Assembly (NCBI GenBank): GCA_002714185.1
Contig: PAWM01000012.1
Coordinates: 35,834 to 69,253 of the forward strand
DNA from: Flavobacteriales bacterium
Lineage (GTDB): Bacteria > Bacteroidota > Bacteroidia > Flavobacteriales > TMED113
Direction of reading: 5' to 3'
Length of the DNA: 33,420 nucleotides
Below the pieces are notes generated by a model. It worked only from the letters and a program-made list of their open reading frames with translations, had not been told where the DNA came from and made no database searches. Below are positions 26,728 through 33,420 of this stretch, piece after piece. Each line of letters starts with the position of its first letter. The stretch's first letter is position 1. Made by a program: the position numbers and the translations under genes.

Positions 26728-26817
26728 TTATTTCTTTTTATGTCTATTTTTTCGTAAACGTTTTTTTCGTTTATGAGTAGCCATCTTATGTCTTTTTCTT
26801 TTTTTACCGCTAGGCAT
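26728..26817 (-). CDS. 29-residue basic protein, AURKAIP1/COX24 (mS38/bS22-like) family
   Basis: On the minus strand an ATG at 26817 opens 29 codons (MPSGKKRKRHKMATHK, then KRKKRLRKN and RHKKK) ending in TAA at 26728. The composition is almost entirely Lys/Arg/His, and the KRxKRHKxATHKRKKRLRKNRHK pattern is that of the bacterial AURKAIP1/COX24-domain proteins, relatives of mitochondrial ribosomal protein mS38 and of mycobacterial bS22. It is probably a small-subunit ribosomal protein binding rRNA. The place between HU and RNase G genes is as I recall it from other Bacteroidota. It is easily missed because of its length. The reading frame is seen directly; the ribosomal role comes from the family. 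Confidence 0.85.
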   Translation of the reverse strand: MPSGKKRKRHKMATHKRKKRLRKNRHKKK

Positions 26818-26857
26818 AATTTTAATTTTATTTCCTAAATTAATTACTATTAAATAA

Positions 26858-27163
26858 TCAGATTGGATTATTATCTTTTACTCTATTAATAAATTTTTTT
26901 GCAGGCTTAAAGCTTGGAACCACATGAGCTGGAACAGTGATAGTGGTAGTAATATAGCCACCATTATGTCTTACAATATTTCTAGCTTTTTTAGCAGCTT
27001 TCTTTTTTACAGCAAAAGTCCCAAATTCACGTAAATACACATTTTCACCTTTTTCTAAAGAAGTTTTAACGGTATCCATAAAGGTCTCTAAGATAGAATG
27101 TATTACTTTTTTTTCTACACATGTTTTTAAAGACATTTGAGTAACTAAATCTGCTTTAATCAT
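26858..27163 (-). CDS. HU/IHF-family DNA-binding protein
   Basis: I chose the ATG at 27163 (MIKADLVTQMS...), giving 101 residues, over a TTG three codons upstream, because family members begin M(T)KADIV. The dimeric nucleoid protein shows the helical N-terminus, the GENVYLREFGTFAVKKKAAKKARN core (GxxVxLxxFGxF signature) and the C-terminal strand VPAHVVPSFKPAKKF after a DNA-wrapping arm. It compacts and bends DNA. It heads a set with the 29-residue basic protein and RNase G, and is divergent from mutY with about 80 bases between starts. Confidence 0.92.
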   Translation of the reverse strand: MIKADLVTQMSLKTCVEKKVIHSILETFMDTVKTSLEKGENVYLREFGTFAVKKKAAKKARNIVRHNGGYITTTITVPAHVVPSFKPAKKFINRVKDNNPI

Positions 27164-27191
27164 TACAAACAAATTTTTTATTATTTGAAGC

Positions 27192-27199
27192 CAAATATA
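27192..27199 (-). promoter_or_regulatory. Candidate -7 box (TATATTTG) for the HU gene
   Basis: On the minus strand TATATTTG matches TAnnTTTG and ends 28 bases before the HU ATG. No TTG box is seen at 17-23 bases upstream, so confidence is moderate. Confidence 0.4.
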
Positions 27200-27243
27200 A
27201 TATTTTTATTAAATTCTAGACTAATTATTCCAAATTAAAAAAA

Positions 27244-28278
27244 TTGACGAATCTAATAATTAAATGGTATAGATCTAATAAACGAGATTTACCCTGGAGA
27301 AAAACAAAAAATCCTTATTGCATATGGGTTTCTGAAATTATTCTTCAACAGACCCAAATTAAAACTGGAATTAAATACTATAAAAAATTTCTTAAAAAAT
27401 TTCCTAACATTTCATCTTTAGCTAATTCAAAGGAAGAAGATGTCTTAAAAATATGGCAAGGATTAGGCTATTATAATCGGGCTATAAATATGCTATATAC
27501 TGCAAAAACAATAGCACAAAATTATAACAATAATTTTCCTTTGTGCTATGATGAATTAATTAAATTAAAAGGGATAGGAGAATATACTGCAGCTGCAATA
27601 AGTTCAATATGTTATGATGAAAAAAAAGCTGTTGTTGACGGAAATGTATATAGATTTTTAAGTAGATATTATAATATTGATACACCTATCAATACATCAT
27701 TAGGTAAAAGACAATTTCAAAATATCGCAGATAAGTTAATTCCTAAAACTGGTTGTGGAGAATATAATCAAGCAATTATGGATTTTGGATCACTTAATTG
27801 TAAAAAAAACAATCCTACATGCATTACCTGTCCAATAAAAAGAACATGCAAAGCTTTTAAATTAGGAAATGTCCAGCAACTCCCAGTAAAAAAACCAAAA
27901 AAAAATATAAAAACACGATATTTAAATTATTTATTTATAAACCAAAAAAAACAATGTATCATTCAACAAAGAAACTCAAAAGATATATGGAATAAACTAT
28001 ATGAATTACCTCTAATTGAAACAGATTGTAAAATAACATTCAATCAATTAAAATCACATATAATTACTAAACAATTTAAAATATTAAATATAAATTTTCA
28101 ATGTCAATTTAATCATATATTATCCCACCAACGATTAATAATTTCATTTTGGGATATTAAAATTAATAATATCAATGCTAAAAAAAATTCAAAAAAAATA
28201 CTGATAAAGGATATTAATAAGTATCCTTTACCTAAACCAATTGAAAAGTATTTTCATAAAGAACATTTAATTATTTAA
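27244..28278 (+). CDS. mutY: A/G-specific adenine glycosylase
   Basis: MutY removes adenine mispaired with 8-oxoguanine. The 344-residue protein starts at TTG, as no upstream in-frame ATG exists and residue 1 aligns with the family start. It shows the catalytic Glu in SEIILQQTQ (E31), the helix-hairpin-helix LKGIGEYTAAAI (108-119), the catalytic Asp in VVDGNVYR (D132) and the 4Fe-4S ligands C186, C193, C196 and C202 (C-x6-C-x2-C-x5-C). The C-terminal part (210-344) fits the MutT-like domain that recognises 8-oxoguanine. It is the first gene of mutY-ssb-gldE-gldD and is divergent from HU, an arrangement known in Flavobacteriia. Confidence 0.94.
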   Translation: MTNLIIKWYRSNKRDLPWRKTKNPYCIWVSEIILQQTQIKTGIKYYKKFLKKFPNISSLANSKEEDVLKIWQGLGYYNRAINMLYTAKTIAQNYNNNFPLCYDELIKLKGIGEYTAAAISSICYDEKKAVVDGNVYRFLSRYYNIDTPINTSLGKRQFQNIADKLIPKTGCGEYNQAIMDFGSLNCKKNNPTCITCPIKRTCKAFKLGNVQQLPVKKPKKNIKTRYLNYLFINQKKQCIIQQRNSKDIWNKLYELPLIETDCKITFNQLKSHIITKQFKILNINFQCQFNHILSHQRLIISFWDIKINNINAKKNSKKILIKDINKYPLPKPIEKYFHKEHLII

Positions 28279-28308
28279 ACAATAAAATTTATTTATATAT
28301 TTACTTAA

Positions 28309-28316
28309 TATTTTTG
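28309..28316 (+). promoter_or_regulatory. Weak candidate -7 box (TATTTTTG) before ssb
   Basis: TATTTTTG fits TAnnTTTG and lies 16 bases before the ssb ATG. No -33 TTG is seen. It may give ssb its own transcript besides read-through from mutY. Confidence 0.3.
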
Positions 28317-28332
28317 AGAAAATTAATTTGAA

Positions 28333-28830
28333 ATGGCAGGATCATTAAATAAAGTAATACTAATTGGTAATTTAGGGGCAGACCCTGAAATAAGAGAAAT
28401 GCCTGATGGTACAAAAATGGCAAAATTTTCAATAGCGACCACCGAAAGGTATAAAAATCGAGAAGGAGAACAAGTATCTAATACTGAATGGCATAATATT
28501 GTTCTTTGGAGAAGAACCGCTGAAGTAGCCGAGAAATTTTTAAAGAAAGGTGATTCTGTGTGCATTGAAGGCAAATTAAAAACTCGGTCATGGGAAGATG
28601 AAAAAGGTATTAAAAAATATGCTACCGATGTACAAGGCGATAGTATGACTATGCTTGGCTCAAAGCGAGATTCTTCAAGTAATGAATCGAACAGTTACTC
28701 CCCACCTCAACCCAGCAAACAGGAAGAAGTTTCAGTTCAGGATTCAAATCAAACTCCCTTTAGTAATCATAGCGGTGACAATAATAATGCCGACCCTCTT
28801 CCATTTGAAGACGAAAAAATTGTTAATTAA
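28333..28830 (+). CDS. ssb: Single-stranded DNA-binding protein
   Basis: This 165-residue SSB has an OB-fold in residues 1-110: SLNKVILIGNLGADPEIR at the start, TEWHNIVLWRR in the centre and SMTMLGSK at the end. Then comes a Gln/Asn/Ser-rich flexible tail. SSB proteins normally end in an acidic tip whose last residue is Phe (D-D-(I/L)-P-F). Here the equivalent ADPLPF (153-158) is followed by seven more residues (EDEKIVN), so the tip is not terminal. It protects single-stranded DNA and recruits repair and replication enzymes, normally through the terminal Phe. It sits between mutY and gldE. Confidence 0.93.
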   Translation: MAGSLNKVILIGNLGADPEIREMPDGTKMAKFSIATTERYKNREGEQVSNTEWHNIVLWRRTAEVAEKFLKKGDSVCIEGKLKTRSWEDEKGIKKYATDVQGDSMTMLGSKRDSSSNESNSYSPPQPSKQEEVSVQDSNQTPFSNHSGDNNNADPLPFEDEKIVN

Positions 28831-28839
28831 TTTATTATT

Positions 28840-30105
28840 TTGGATTCAGATCTTTTTAGTTATAATTTTATAACCCCTTTCTTTTCTTGTATTCTGCTTT
28901 TAATAGGTTCTGGATTAGTCTCAGGTTCTGAAATTGCTTTTTTTTCCTTGTCTCCTTCAAATAAGAATAAATTAAAAGAATCAAATTCAAAAAAACACAA
29001 ACTAATTATTCAATTAATTGAATCACCTAAAATGTTACTAGCAACAATACTAATTGCAAATAATGTTATTAATATTGCTATAATTATTATTTCATCCCTA
29101 ATTTTTACAAATTATATTTCATTTAATAATGTAATTTTAAATTTTATATTTCAAATTCTACTTACTACATTTTTGATTCTATTATTTGGAGAGGTGATTC
29201 CAAAAACTTATGCAAATAGGAATCCATTGTTAGTAGCTGAAATTATGGCGATACCATTAATATTTATGCAAAAAATACTATCCCCTCTATCTAATTTACT
29301 CGTAAAATCTACAAATTTGATTAATAATACAATTAGAAAAAAATCTTCGCTATCAGCACAAAAACTAACTAAAGCTATTAATATTACTTCCGACACGAAA
29401 GACGAAGAAAAAAAATTTTTTGAAGGAATTATTCAATTTGGGCAAACAGATGTCAAGCAAATTATGAAAGCTAGAATAGACATTGTAGCATTAGAAATGA
29501 AAAGTTCTTTTGAAGAAGTGATAAATATAATTTTAGATTCTGGATATTCTCGAATTCCCGTTTATAAAGAAAATATTGATCAAATAAAAGGCATACTATA
29601 TATAAAAGATTTATTACCATATTTTGATATCAAAAATTATGATTGGCAATCAGTTATTAGAGAACCCTTTTTTGTACCAGAAAGTAAAAAGATTGATGAC
29701 TTACTAAAAGAAATTAAAGAAAGAAAAATGCACCTTGTGATAGTAGTGGATGAATATGGAGGAACATCTGGCATAGCTACTTTGGAAGACATTATTGAAG
29801 AAATTGTAGGAGATATCAGTGATGAATTTGACCAAGAAGATATTATATATTCTAAAATTGCAAATGGCACATATATTTTTGATGGGAAAACTTCCTTAAA
29901 TGATTTCTATAGAATTATGCATATTGATGGGGAAATTTTTGAAGAAGTTAAAGGTGAATCAGATACAATTGCTGGTTTTATTTTAGAAAGAATAGAAAAA
30001 ATGCCCGAAGAAGGGCAATGTGTAGATTTTCATACATTTAAATTTACAATAGAAAAAATTAATAAAAAAAGAATTATTTCCATTAAAATAGAGTTGAAAA
30101 AATGA
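28840..30105 (+). CDS. gldE: GldE, gliding-motility-associated CNNM/CorC-type membrane protein
   Basis: The 421-residue product starts at TTG 9 bases after the ssb stop; the following MDSDLF...VSGSEIAFFSL matches the family start. The N-terminal DUF21/CNNM membrane domain has about four hydrophobic segments (residues 10-155) with FGEVIPKTYANRNP between two of them. Two CBS motifs follow (around 205-255 and 270-330, with VIVVDEYGGTSGIATLEDII), and a CorC/HlyC domain ends the protein (FDGKTSLNDFYRIM...). In Flavobacterium, GldE is paired with the lipoprotein GldD and is needed for gliding and type IX secretion. The gene overlaps gldD by 4 bases (ATGA), so the two are co-translated. General CNNM relatives transport Mg/Co ions; the gldD neighbour identifies this as GldE. 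Confidence 0.9.
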   Translation: MDSDLFSYNFITPFFSCILLLIGSGLVSGSEIAFFSLSPSNKNKLKESNSKKHKLIIQLIESPKMLLATILIANNVINIAIIIISSLIFTNYISFNNVILNFIFQILLTTFLILLFGEVIPKTYANRNPLLVAEIMAIPLIFMQKILSPLSNLLVKSTNLINNTIRKKSSLSAQKLTKAINITSDTKDEEKKFFEGIIQFGQTDVKQIMKARIDIVALEMKSSFEEVINIILDSGYSRIPVYKENIDQIKGILYIKDLLPYFDIKNYDWQSVIREPFFVPESKKIDDLLKEIKERKMHLVIVVDEYGGTSGIATLEDIIEEIVGDISDEFDQEDIIYSKIANGTYIFDGKTSLNDFYRIMHIDGEIFEEVKGESDTIAGFILERIEKMPEEGQCVDFHTFKFTIEKINKKRIISIKIELKK

Positions 30106-30680
30106 GAAAAATACATTTGTTGTTTATAATATTTATTATTTTAATTGCAAGCTGTAAAGAAAGATATTCTCCAAAACCAAGAGGTTATCTAAGAATTGAT
30201 TTACCCGAAAAGAAAAATACCATAGTTTCACCTGAAAACTGTCCTTTTTCGTTTAACATAGCAGATTATTTCCAAGTACATTCAAAAGAAAATTGTTGGA
30301 TTGATTTAAAATACACAAAACACAATGCTACAATTCATTTAACATACAAAAATGTAAAAGGAGATTTATTTAAATTATTAGAGGAATCACGAAATATGGT
30401 TTATAAACATACTGTAAAAGCAGATGCAATAAATGAAAAAACCTATGTCAATTTTACAAATTATACATTTGGCACCCTTTATGATATAAAAGGTTCAACA
30501 GCATCATCTGTACAATTTCACCTTACTGATAGTATTAATAATTTTATTAGAGGTGCTTTATACTTTCATGTTAACCCCAACCCTGATTCTTTAAAACCTA
30601 TTATCAATTATATAAGACAAGATATAATTACGATTATGGAAACTTTACAGTGGGCAGAGAAGACTGTTTTAAAAGAATAG
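30102..30680 (+). CDS. gldD: GldD, gliding motility lipoprotein
   Basis: This 192-residue lipoprotein has lipobox IASC (Cys 18). The mature N-terminus reads ERYSPKPRGYLRIDLPEKK, the GldD signature PKPRGYxRIDLP. Two cysteines (NCPFSF, NCWIDL) and strands such as ATIHLTYKNVKGDL and SVQFHLTDSINNFIRGALYF complete the family pattern. It works with GldE in the gliding and type IX secretion machinery of Bacteroidota. It overlaps gldE by 4 bases. Its last 47 bases overlap the convergent heme A synthase gene, an unusually long tail-to-tail overlap. Confidence 0.92.
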   Translation: MRKIHLLFIIFIILIASCKERYSPKPRGYLRIDLPEKKNTIVSPENCPFSFNIADYFQVHSKENCWIDLKYTKHNATIHLTYKNVKGDLFKLLEESRNMVYKHTVKADAINEKTYVNFTNYTFGTLYDIKGSTASSVQFHLTDSINNFIRGALYFHVNPNPDSLKPIINYIRQDIITIMETLQWAEKTVLKE

Positions 30681-31560
30681 ACACTTGCAATATAAGTAGA
30701 GAGGCAGCAAAAATTAAATGTAATAATTGCAAAATACCAATTAAACCATAATGTGACATTAAACTACCAGTAAGGATAAGTGATGTAACTATAAATATAA
30801 TTCCTGAAATTTCAGGCAAGAAGTTAGCCCATTTTTTTCTATAATAAAAAACAATCCCAATATTAGAAATTAATACTAACAATGCAATTATTTTATGTGT
30901 GCTAAATACACTTGGTAAATATGCAATTAATGAAACTTTATCATAATCTTTGATTAAAATATCGACGGCTTCTCTGACTTGAGTACCTAAAATAATTTGA
31001 CCTAATGAAATCAAAATAGCTAAAACAATCCATTTTTTTGCTAAATCACTATAGGAAATAATCCTTTCTATAGTCGCTCTGTAAAGAAAAAGTAACAATG
31101 AGATTATAAGTAATGCAATAAACATATGAATGGTTATTTTAAACGGCTCTAACACAGAGTATACCACTTTTGCTCCCATCAATCCTTGAAAAGCCATTAA
31201 AATAACTAATAAAAAAGTAGAAAATATTAACCACTTAACACGGGTGAAAATCGACACTAAAAGCAAAAAAAAACAAAATATGCCTGACACCAAACCTAAT
31301 AACCTATTAATATATTCAATCCATGTATTATAAACATTGAAATCAAGAACATCATAACCTCTATCAGCATAGATTTCTTTATAATTTTGTGGTAACGCCG
31401 ATGCATCCGTTGGTGGTATCCATAGCCCAAAACATTTTGGCCAATCAGGACATCCCATACCTGATCCTGTCATACGTACAAATCCGCCTGCACATATAAC
31501 AGAAAAAATAAGAATAAGAGTTATTTTTGACAGACTATTATATAGCTGCAAATAATTCAA
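30634..31560 (-). CDS. ctaA: Heme A synthase (CtaA/COX15)
   Basis: This membrane protein converts heme O to heme A for cytochrome c oxidase. I chose a TTG start at 31560 (MNYLQLYNSLSK..., 308 residues), 1 base after the upstream gene's stop, because an earlier ATG at 31617 lies inside that gene and adds 19 residues outside the family start. It has about eight hydrophobic helices. The first is followed by GGFVRMTGSGMGCPDWPKCF (G-x-x-VRxTGSGxGCPDWPxC, with the paired cysteines) and YIxPPT-like WIPPTDAS. Further family marks are EYINRLLGLVSG, IHMFIALLI, THKIIALL and LQLLHLIFA, whose histidines fit heme ligands. It lies downstream of the heavy-metal-associated protein gene. Its stop region overlaps gldD by 47 bases. 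Confidence 0.92.
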   Translation of the reverse strand: MNYLQLYNSLSKITLILIFSVICAGGFVRMTGSGMGCPDWPKCFGLWIPPTDASALPQNYKEIYADRGYDVLDFNVYNTWIEYINRLLGLVSGIFCFFLLLVSIFTRVKWLIFSTFLLVILMAFQGLMGAKVVYSVLEPFKITIHMFIALLIISLLLFLYRATIERIISYSDLAKKWIVLAILISLGQIILGTQVREAVDILIKDYDKVSLIAYLPSVFSTHKIIALLVLISNIGIVFYYRKKWANFLPEISGIIFIVTSLILTGSLMSHYGLIGILQLLHLIFAASLLILQVSILLKQSSLPTVKFP

Positions 31561-31561
31561 T

Positions 31562-31987
31562 TTATTTCTTTTTTGAACATTTAGCCGAAGAACAACATCC
31601 TTTGGATTTATTATCACAATTAGAATTGGATTTGCCGGTTTTCTTACAGCATTGAGGCCCCTTAGTACAAGCTGCAGAATTTTTGCTGTCAGCTTCTTTT
31701 TTCACAAGAGATGCCTTGTATTTTTTTCCACCTTGGTAAGTGTTAATCATACTAACAATTTGTTCATCAGAATATGTGTTTAAATCATATTCAATAATTG
31801 CTTGCTTGTTATTAAAATCAACTAAGGCACTGATACCTTCATTCTTATTTAATTCTGTTTGCACATATCTAGCACAACCTGAAGCACAATGCAGCCCTTC
31901 AATCTTTACATTTATATATTTAGTATCTTGTGCAAATGAGAAACTAATTGCACAACATAAAAATAATTTTATAAGACTTTTAATCAT
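31562..31987 (-). CDS. Exported heavy-metal-associated (HMA) protein with Cys-rich tail
   Basis: This 141-residue exported protein has a signal peptide (1-20, ending SFSFAQ). Residues 23-95 form an HMA fold: YINVKIEGLHCASGCARYVQ, with C34 and C38 spaced CxxxC rather than the usual CxxC, then ALVDFNNKQAIIEYD. Residues 100-141 are a Lys/Ser-rich tail with seven cysteines (C107, C113, C114, C124, C131, C132, C137), metallothionein-like and probably metal-binding. The gene ends 1 base before ctaA, and cytochrome c oxidase needs copper, so a copper chaperone or scavenger role is plausible. Zinc or another soft metal is possible. The tail is short and low-complexity, and could instead be a simple spacer. 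Confidence 0.75.
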   Translation of the reverse strand: MIKSLIKLFLCCAISFSFAQDTKYINVKIEGLHCASGCARYVQTELNKNEGISALVDFNNKQAIIEYDLNTYSDEQIVSMINTYQGGKKYKASLVKKEADSKNSAACTKGPQCCKKTGKSNSNCDNKSKGCCSSAKCSKKK

Positions 31988-32026
31988 AACTTTAAATTTT
32001 TATTATTTAACATAGATAACGTTTAT

Positions 32027-32901
32027 ATGAACAAAAATAGTATAGAAAAATGGGTATTACTACTAATTTTGTCAATAATTTGGGGCTCTTCATTTATTTT
32101 AATGAAAAAAAGCCTAGTCTACTTTAGTTATTTAGAAGTAGCATTTTATAGATTAATAATTGCTTTTTTTAGCCTATCTCCATTTTTTATATTTAGTATT
32201 CAAAAACTAAAAAAAATCATATTATCCCCATTTTGATTGTAAGCTTAATCGGCACTGTATTGCCCGCAATTATTTTTGCTTATGCTCAGAATTATATAAA
32301 CTCCGCAAGTGCTGGTATGTTAAATTCATTGACACCAATATTTACTTTTTTATTGGGGTTAATTATCTACAAAAATAGATGGAGCAATAAAAGTCTTATT
32401 GGTATAATTATTGGCTTAGCAGGCAGTTATATATTACTGCTACCAACAAATACACACATATTACAAACAAAATACAGTTTGCTGATAATACTTGCAACAC
32501 TATTTTATGCTTTAAGCATTAATACGATAAAAGAAAAATTATATTCTTTAAAACCCTTAGATATAGCAGTAATATCATCATTTATTTCGTTTATTATACC
32601 AGTAATATTTATACTTAATAATGATTTAAGCTATTCTTTAAATAAGATAAATCATAATTTCACCCCATTTATTTACATTATTATTCTTGGTGGAATATGT
32701 ACTTCTCTTGCAATTGTGTTATTTAATTATTTGATACAAAAAACATCTGCATTATTTGGTTCTTCTACAACATACTTAATACCTGTTTTTGCAATTTTAT
32801 GGGGGACAATTGATAACGAAATAATTAATACTCATGAGATAATTGGAGTAATTATCATTCTATCAGGTGTATTTATAATGAATTATAAAAAAATAGATTA
32901 G
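32027..32901 (+). pseudogene. EamA/DMT-family transporter broken by a one-base frameshift
   Basis: Two overlapping frames together make one EamA-type drug/metabolite transporter. The first (32027-32236, 69 residues) has IIWGSSFILMKKSL and helix 2 (YLEVAFYRLIIAFF). The second (from 32233 to 32901) starts inside helix 3 and continues SLIGTVLPAIIFAYAQNYIN and ASAGMLNSLTPIFTFLLGLI, through to the tenth helix. Read with one extra A in the A8 run at 32209-32216, the frames join as KLKKNHIIPILIVSLIG, a normal sequence for the family, giving about 291 residues, the usual length. The sequence A_AAA_AAA at the junction is also a classical -1 ribosomal slippery heptamer. It may be a pseudogene, a sequencing error, or a protein made by slippage. 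The substrate is unknown. It stands alone, between the HMA-protein and rplU genes. Confidence 0.8.
32209..32216 (+). other. A8 run and A_AAA_AAA heptamer at the DMT frame break
   Basis: The zero frame reads CTA AAA AAA ATC. A -1 shift here, or one extra A, leads into the frame of the downstream 222-codon segment and gives LKKNHIIPILIV, which continues smoothly into the conserved third helix. A run of A9 would have restored one frame. Confidence 0.6.
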
Positions 32902-32912
32902 ATGAGATTTTA

Positions 32913-32942
32913 TTGTATAAATACTTTGTTTTACTATATTTG
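32913..32942 (+). promoter_or_regulatory. Promoter for rplU: TTG-N19-TATATTTG
   Basis: TTG at 32913-32915 and TATATTTG at 32935-32942 are 19 bases apart and match both Bacteroidota promoter boxes. The rplU ATG follows 26 bases later. This is the best promoter match in the window and fits a strongly expressed ribosomal gene. Confidence 0.65.
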
Positions 32943-32968
32943 CATTCCTTAAAAAATTTTTAAACACA

Positions 32969-33420
32969 ATGATTGCTGTACTTAATATTGATGGAAGACA
33001 ATTAAAAGTAGAAAAAAATCAAGAGATTTACATTAACAAAATCTCTGGTAAAAAAGGTGAGAAACTAACCTTTAAAACTATTTCATTAATTGAAAACGAA
33101 AAATCTATTACTTTGGGGAACCCACTTGTTGAAGGTGCTGAGGTAAATATTTCTATTTTAGAACATCTAAAAGACGATAAAATTATAGTTTTTAAGAAAA
33201 AAAGAAGAAAAGGATATAAAATTAAAAATGGTCACCGACAGATGTTAACAAAAATAAAAGTCGACTCAATATCTGTAGGTAAAAAGCCGAAAAGCAAAGT
33301 TGAAGAAGTTAAAGGAAAAGAGAAAACAGCTGCAAAGAAAACAACTGCAAAGAAAACAACTGCAAAGAAAACAACTGCAAAGAAAACAACTGCAAAGAAA
33401 ACAACTGCAAAGAAAACAAC
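32969..33420 (+). CDS. rplU: Ribosomal protein bL21 with Lys/Ala/Thr repeat tail (partial, runs off the window)
   Basis: The ATG at 32969 opens a frame still open at the window end (150 codons seen). The first ~103 residues match bL21: MIAVLNIDGRQLKVEKNQ, a central LGNPLVEGAEV, and the signature FKKKRRKGYKIKNGHRQM followed by LTKIKV. bL21 is a large-subunit protein bound to 23S rRNA. After residue 110 comes a basic extension, SVGKKPKSKVEEVKGKEKTA, then perfect repeats of TAKKT. Lysine- and alanine-rich tails like this recall histone H1-type proteins and occur on some Bacteroidota ribosomal proteins. rpmA normally follows and would lie outside this window. Confidence 0.92.
   Translation, partial: MIAVLNIDGRQLKVEKNQEIYINKISGKKGEKLTFKTISLIENEKSITLGNPLVEGAEVNISILEHLKDDKIIVFKKKRRKGYKIKNGHRQMLTKIKVDSISVGKKPKSKVEEVKGKEKTAAKKTTAKKTTAKKTTAKKTTAKKTTAKKT
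33331..33420 (+). repeat. Perfect 15-bp tandem repeat in the rplU tail
   Basis: Six exact copies of tgcaaagaaaacaac (15 bases, each encoding five residues of the (TAKKT)n tail) run to the window edge, so the true copy number is unknown. Because the unit is a multiple of three, changes in copy number keep the frame. The end of the window inside this repeat may also reflect an assembly limit. Confidence 0.92.

Noticed and set aside
28655-28873. Shifted-frame ORF over the end of ssb
   Set aside because: It lies on top of the ssb tail and the gldE start and has no recognisable features.
31561-31617. ATG at 31617 as the ctaA start
   Set aside because: It lies inside the HMA-protein gene and adds 19 residues that do not fit the family; TTG at 31560 fits better.
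32032-32039. Minus-strand TATTTTTG as promoter of the HMA gene
   Set aside because: It lies inside the opposite gene, 45 bases away with no -33 box, and is likely chance.
32233-32901. The second DMT frame as a separate gene starting at TTG
   Set aside because: It starts in the middle of helix 3 of a single EamA transporter and joins the upstream frame with one added A.

Overview
The window is very AT-rich, gene-dense DNA that looks chromosomal and comes from a member of the Bacteroidota, most likely an uncultured and probably marine Flavobacteriales. The evidence is the mutY-ssb-gldE-gldD cluster (GldD and GldE are gliding/type IX secretion accessory proteins of this group), promoter motifs of the TAnnTTTG type, many small secreted beta-barrel proteins and lipoproteins, a Cys-rich repeat of the type GC(T/M)DxxACNF, a 29-residue mS38/COX24-like basic protein next to HU and RNase G, and bL21 with a Lys/Ala/Thr-rich tail. 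I found no tRNA, rRNA, CRISPR array, insertion sequence or phage gene. The species cannot be named from this sequence.

Layout. 1-4.7 kb: a TonB-C-terminal protein, a WG-repeat lipoprotein and an opposite-strand TPR protein; the first and third share an N-terminal domain that I do not recognise. 4.7-6.2 kb: a Cys-rich repeat lipoprotein. 6.2-11 kb: a minus-strand operon of two amidohydrolase-superfamily proteins and a small exported protein. 11.2-12.5 kb: two convergent outer-membrane barrel proteins. 12.5-15.2 kb: minus-strand ABC-F ATPase, lipoprotein and Smr-domain genes. 15.3-18.4 kb: an RmuC-like coiled-coil protein, two barrel-like secreted proteins and a small lipoprotein. 18.4-20.5 kb: a two-gene sulfur module (CstB-like persulfide dioxygenase-rhodanese and TauE exporter). 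20.5-20.9 kb: the only gene-free stretch over 300 bases, holding a perfect 24-bp palindrome and two hairpins, one a perfect 30-bp bidirectional terminator. 20.9-23.8 kb: prfB, an ArsC/Spx-like gene and fumC. 23.8-25.1 kb: an MFS transporter. 25.1-27.2 kb: HU, the 29-residue protein and RNase G/E. 27.2-30.7 kb: mutY, ssb, gldE, gldD. 30.6-32 kb: heme A synthase and a heavy-metal-associated protein with a Cys-rich tail. 32-33.4 kb: a frameshifted EamA/DMT transporter and the start of rplU, which runs off the window inside a perfect 15-bp tandem repeat.

Most of the content is ordinary housekeeping and envelope biology. The points most worth a second look are: two genes broken by one base exactly at poly-A runs (ABC-F at A11, DMT transporter at A8), where the downstream frame restores the expected protein; the shared unrecognised N-terminal domain on two otherwise unrelated architectures, both genes having a -7 box almost touching the start codon; the palindrome and hairpin cluster upstream of the sulfur operon; the Cys-rich metal-binding-like tail beside heme A synthase; and the Lys-rich tandem repeat tail on bL21. 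I did not find a clearly novel multi-gene defence or secretion system, and I do not claim one.
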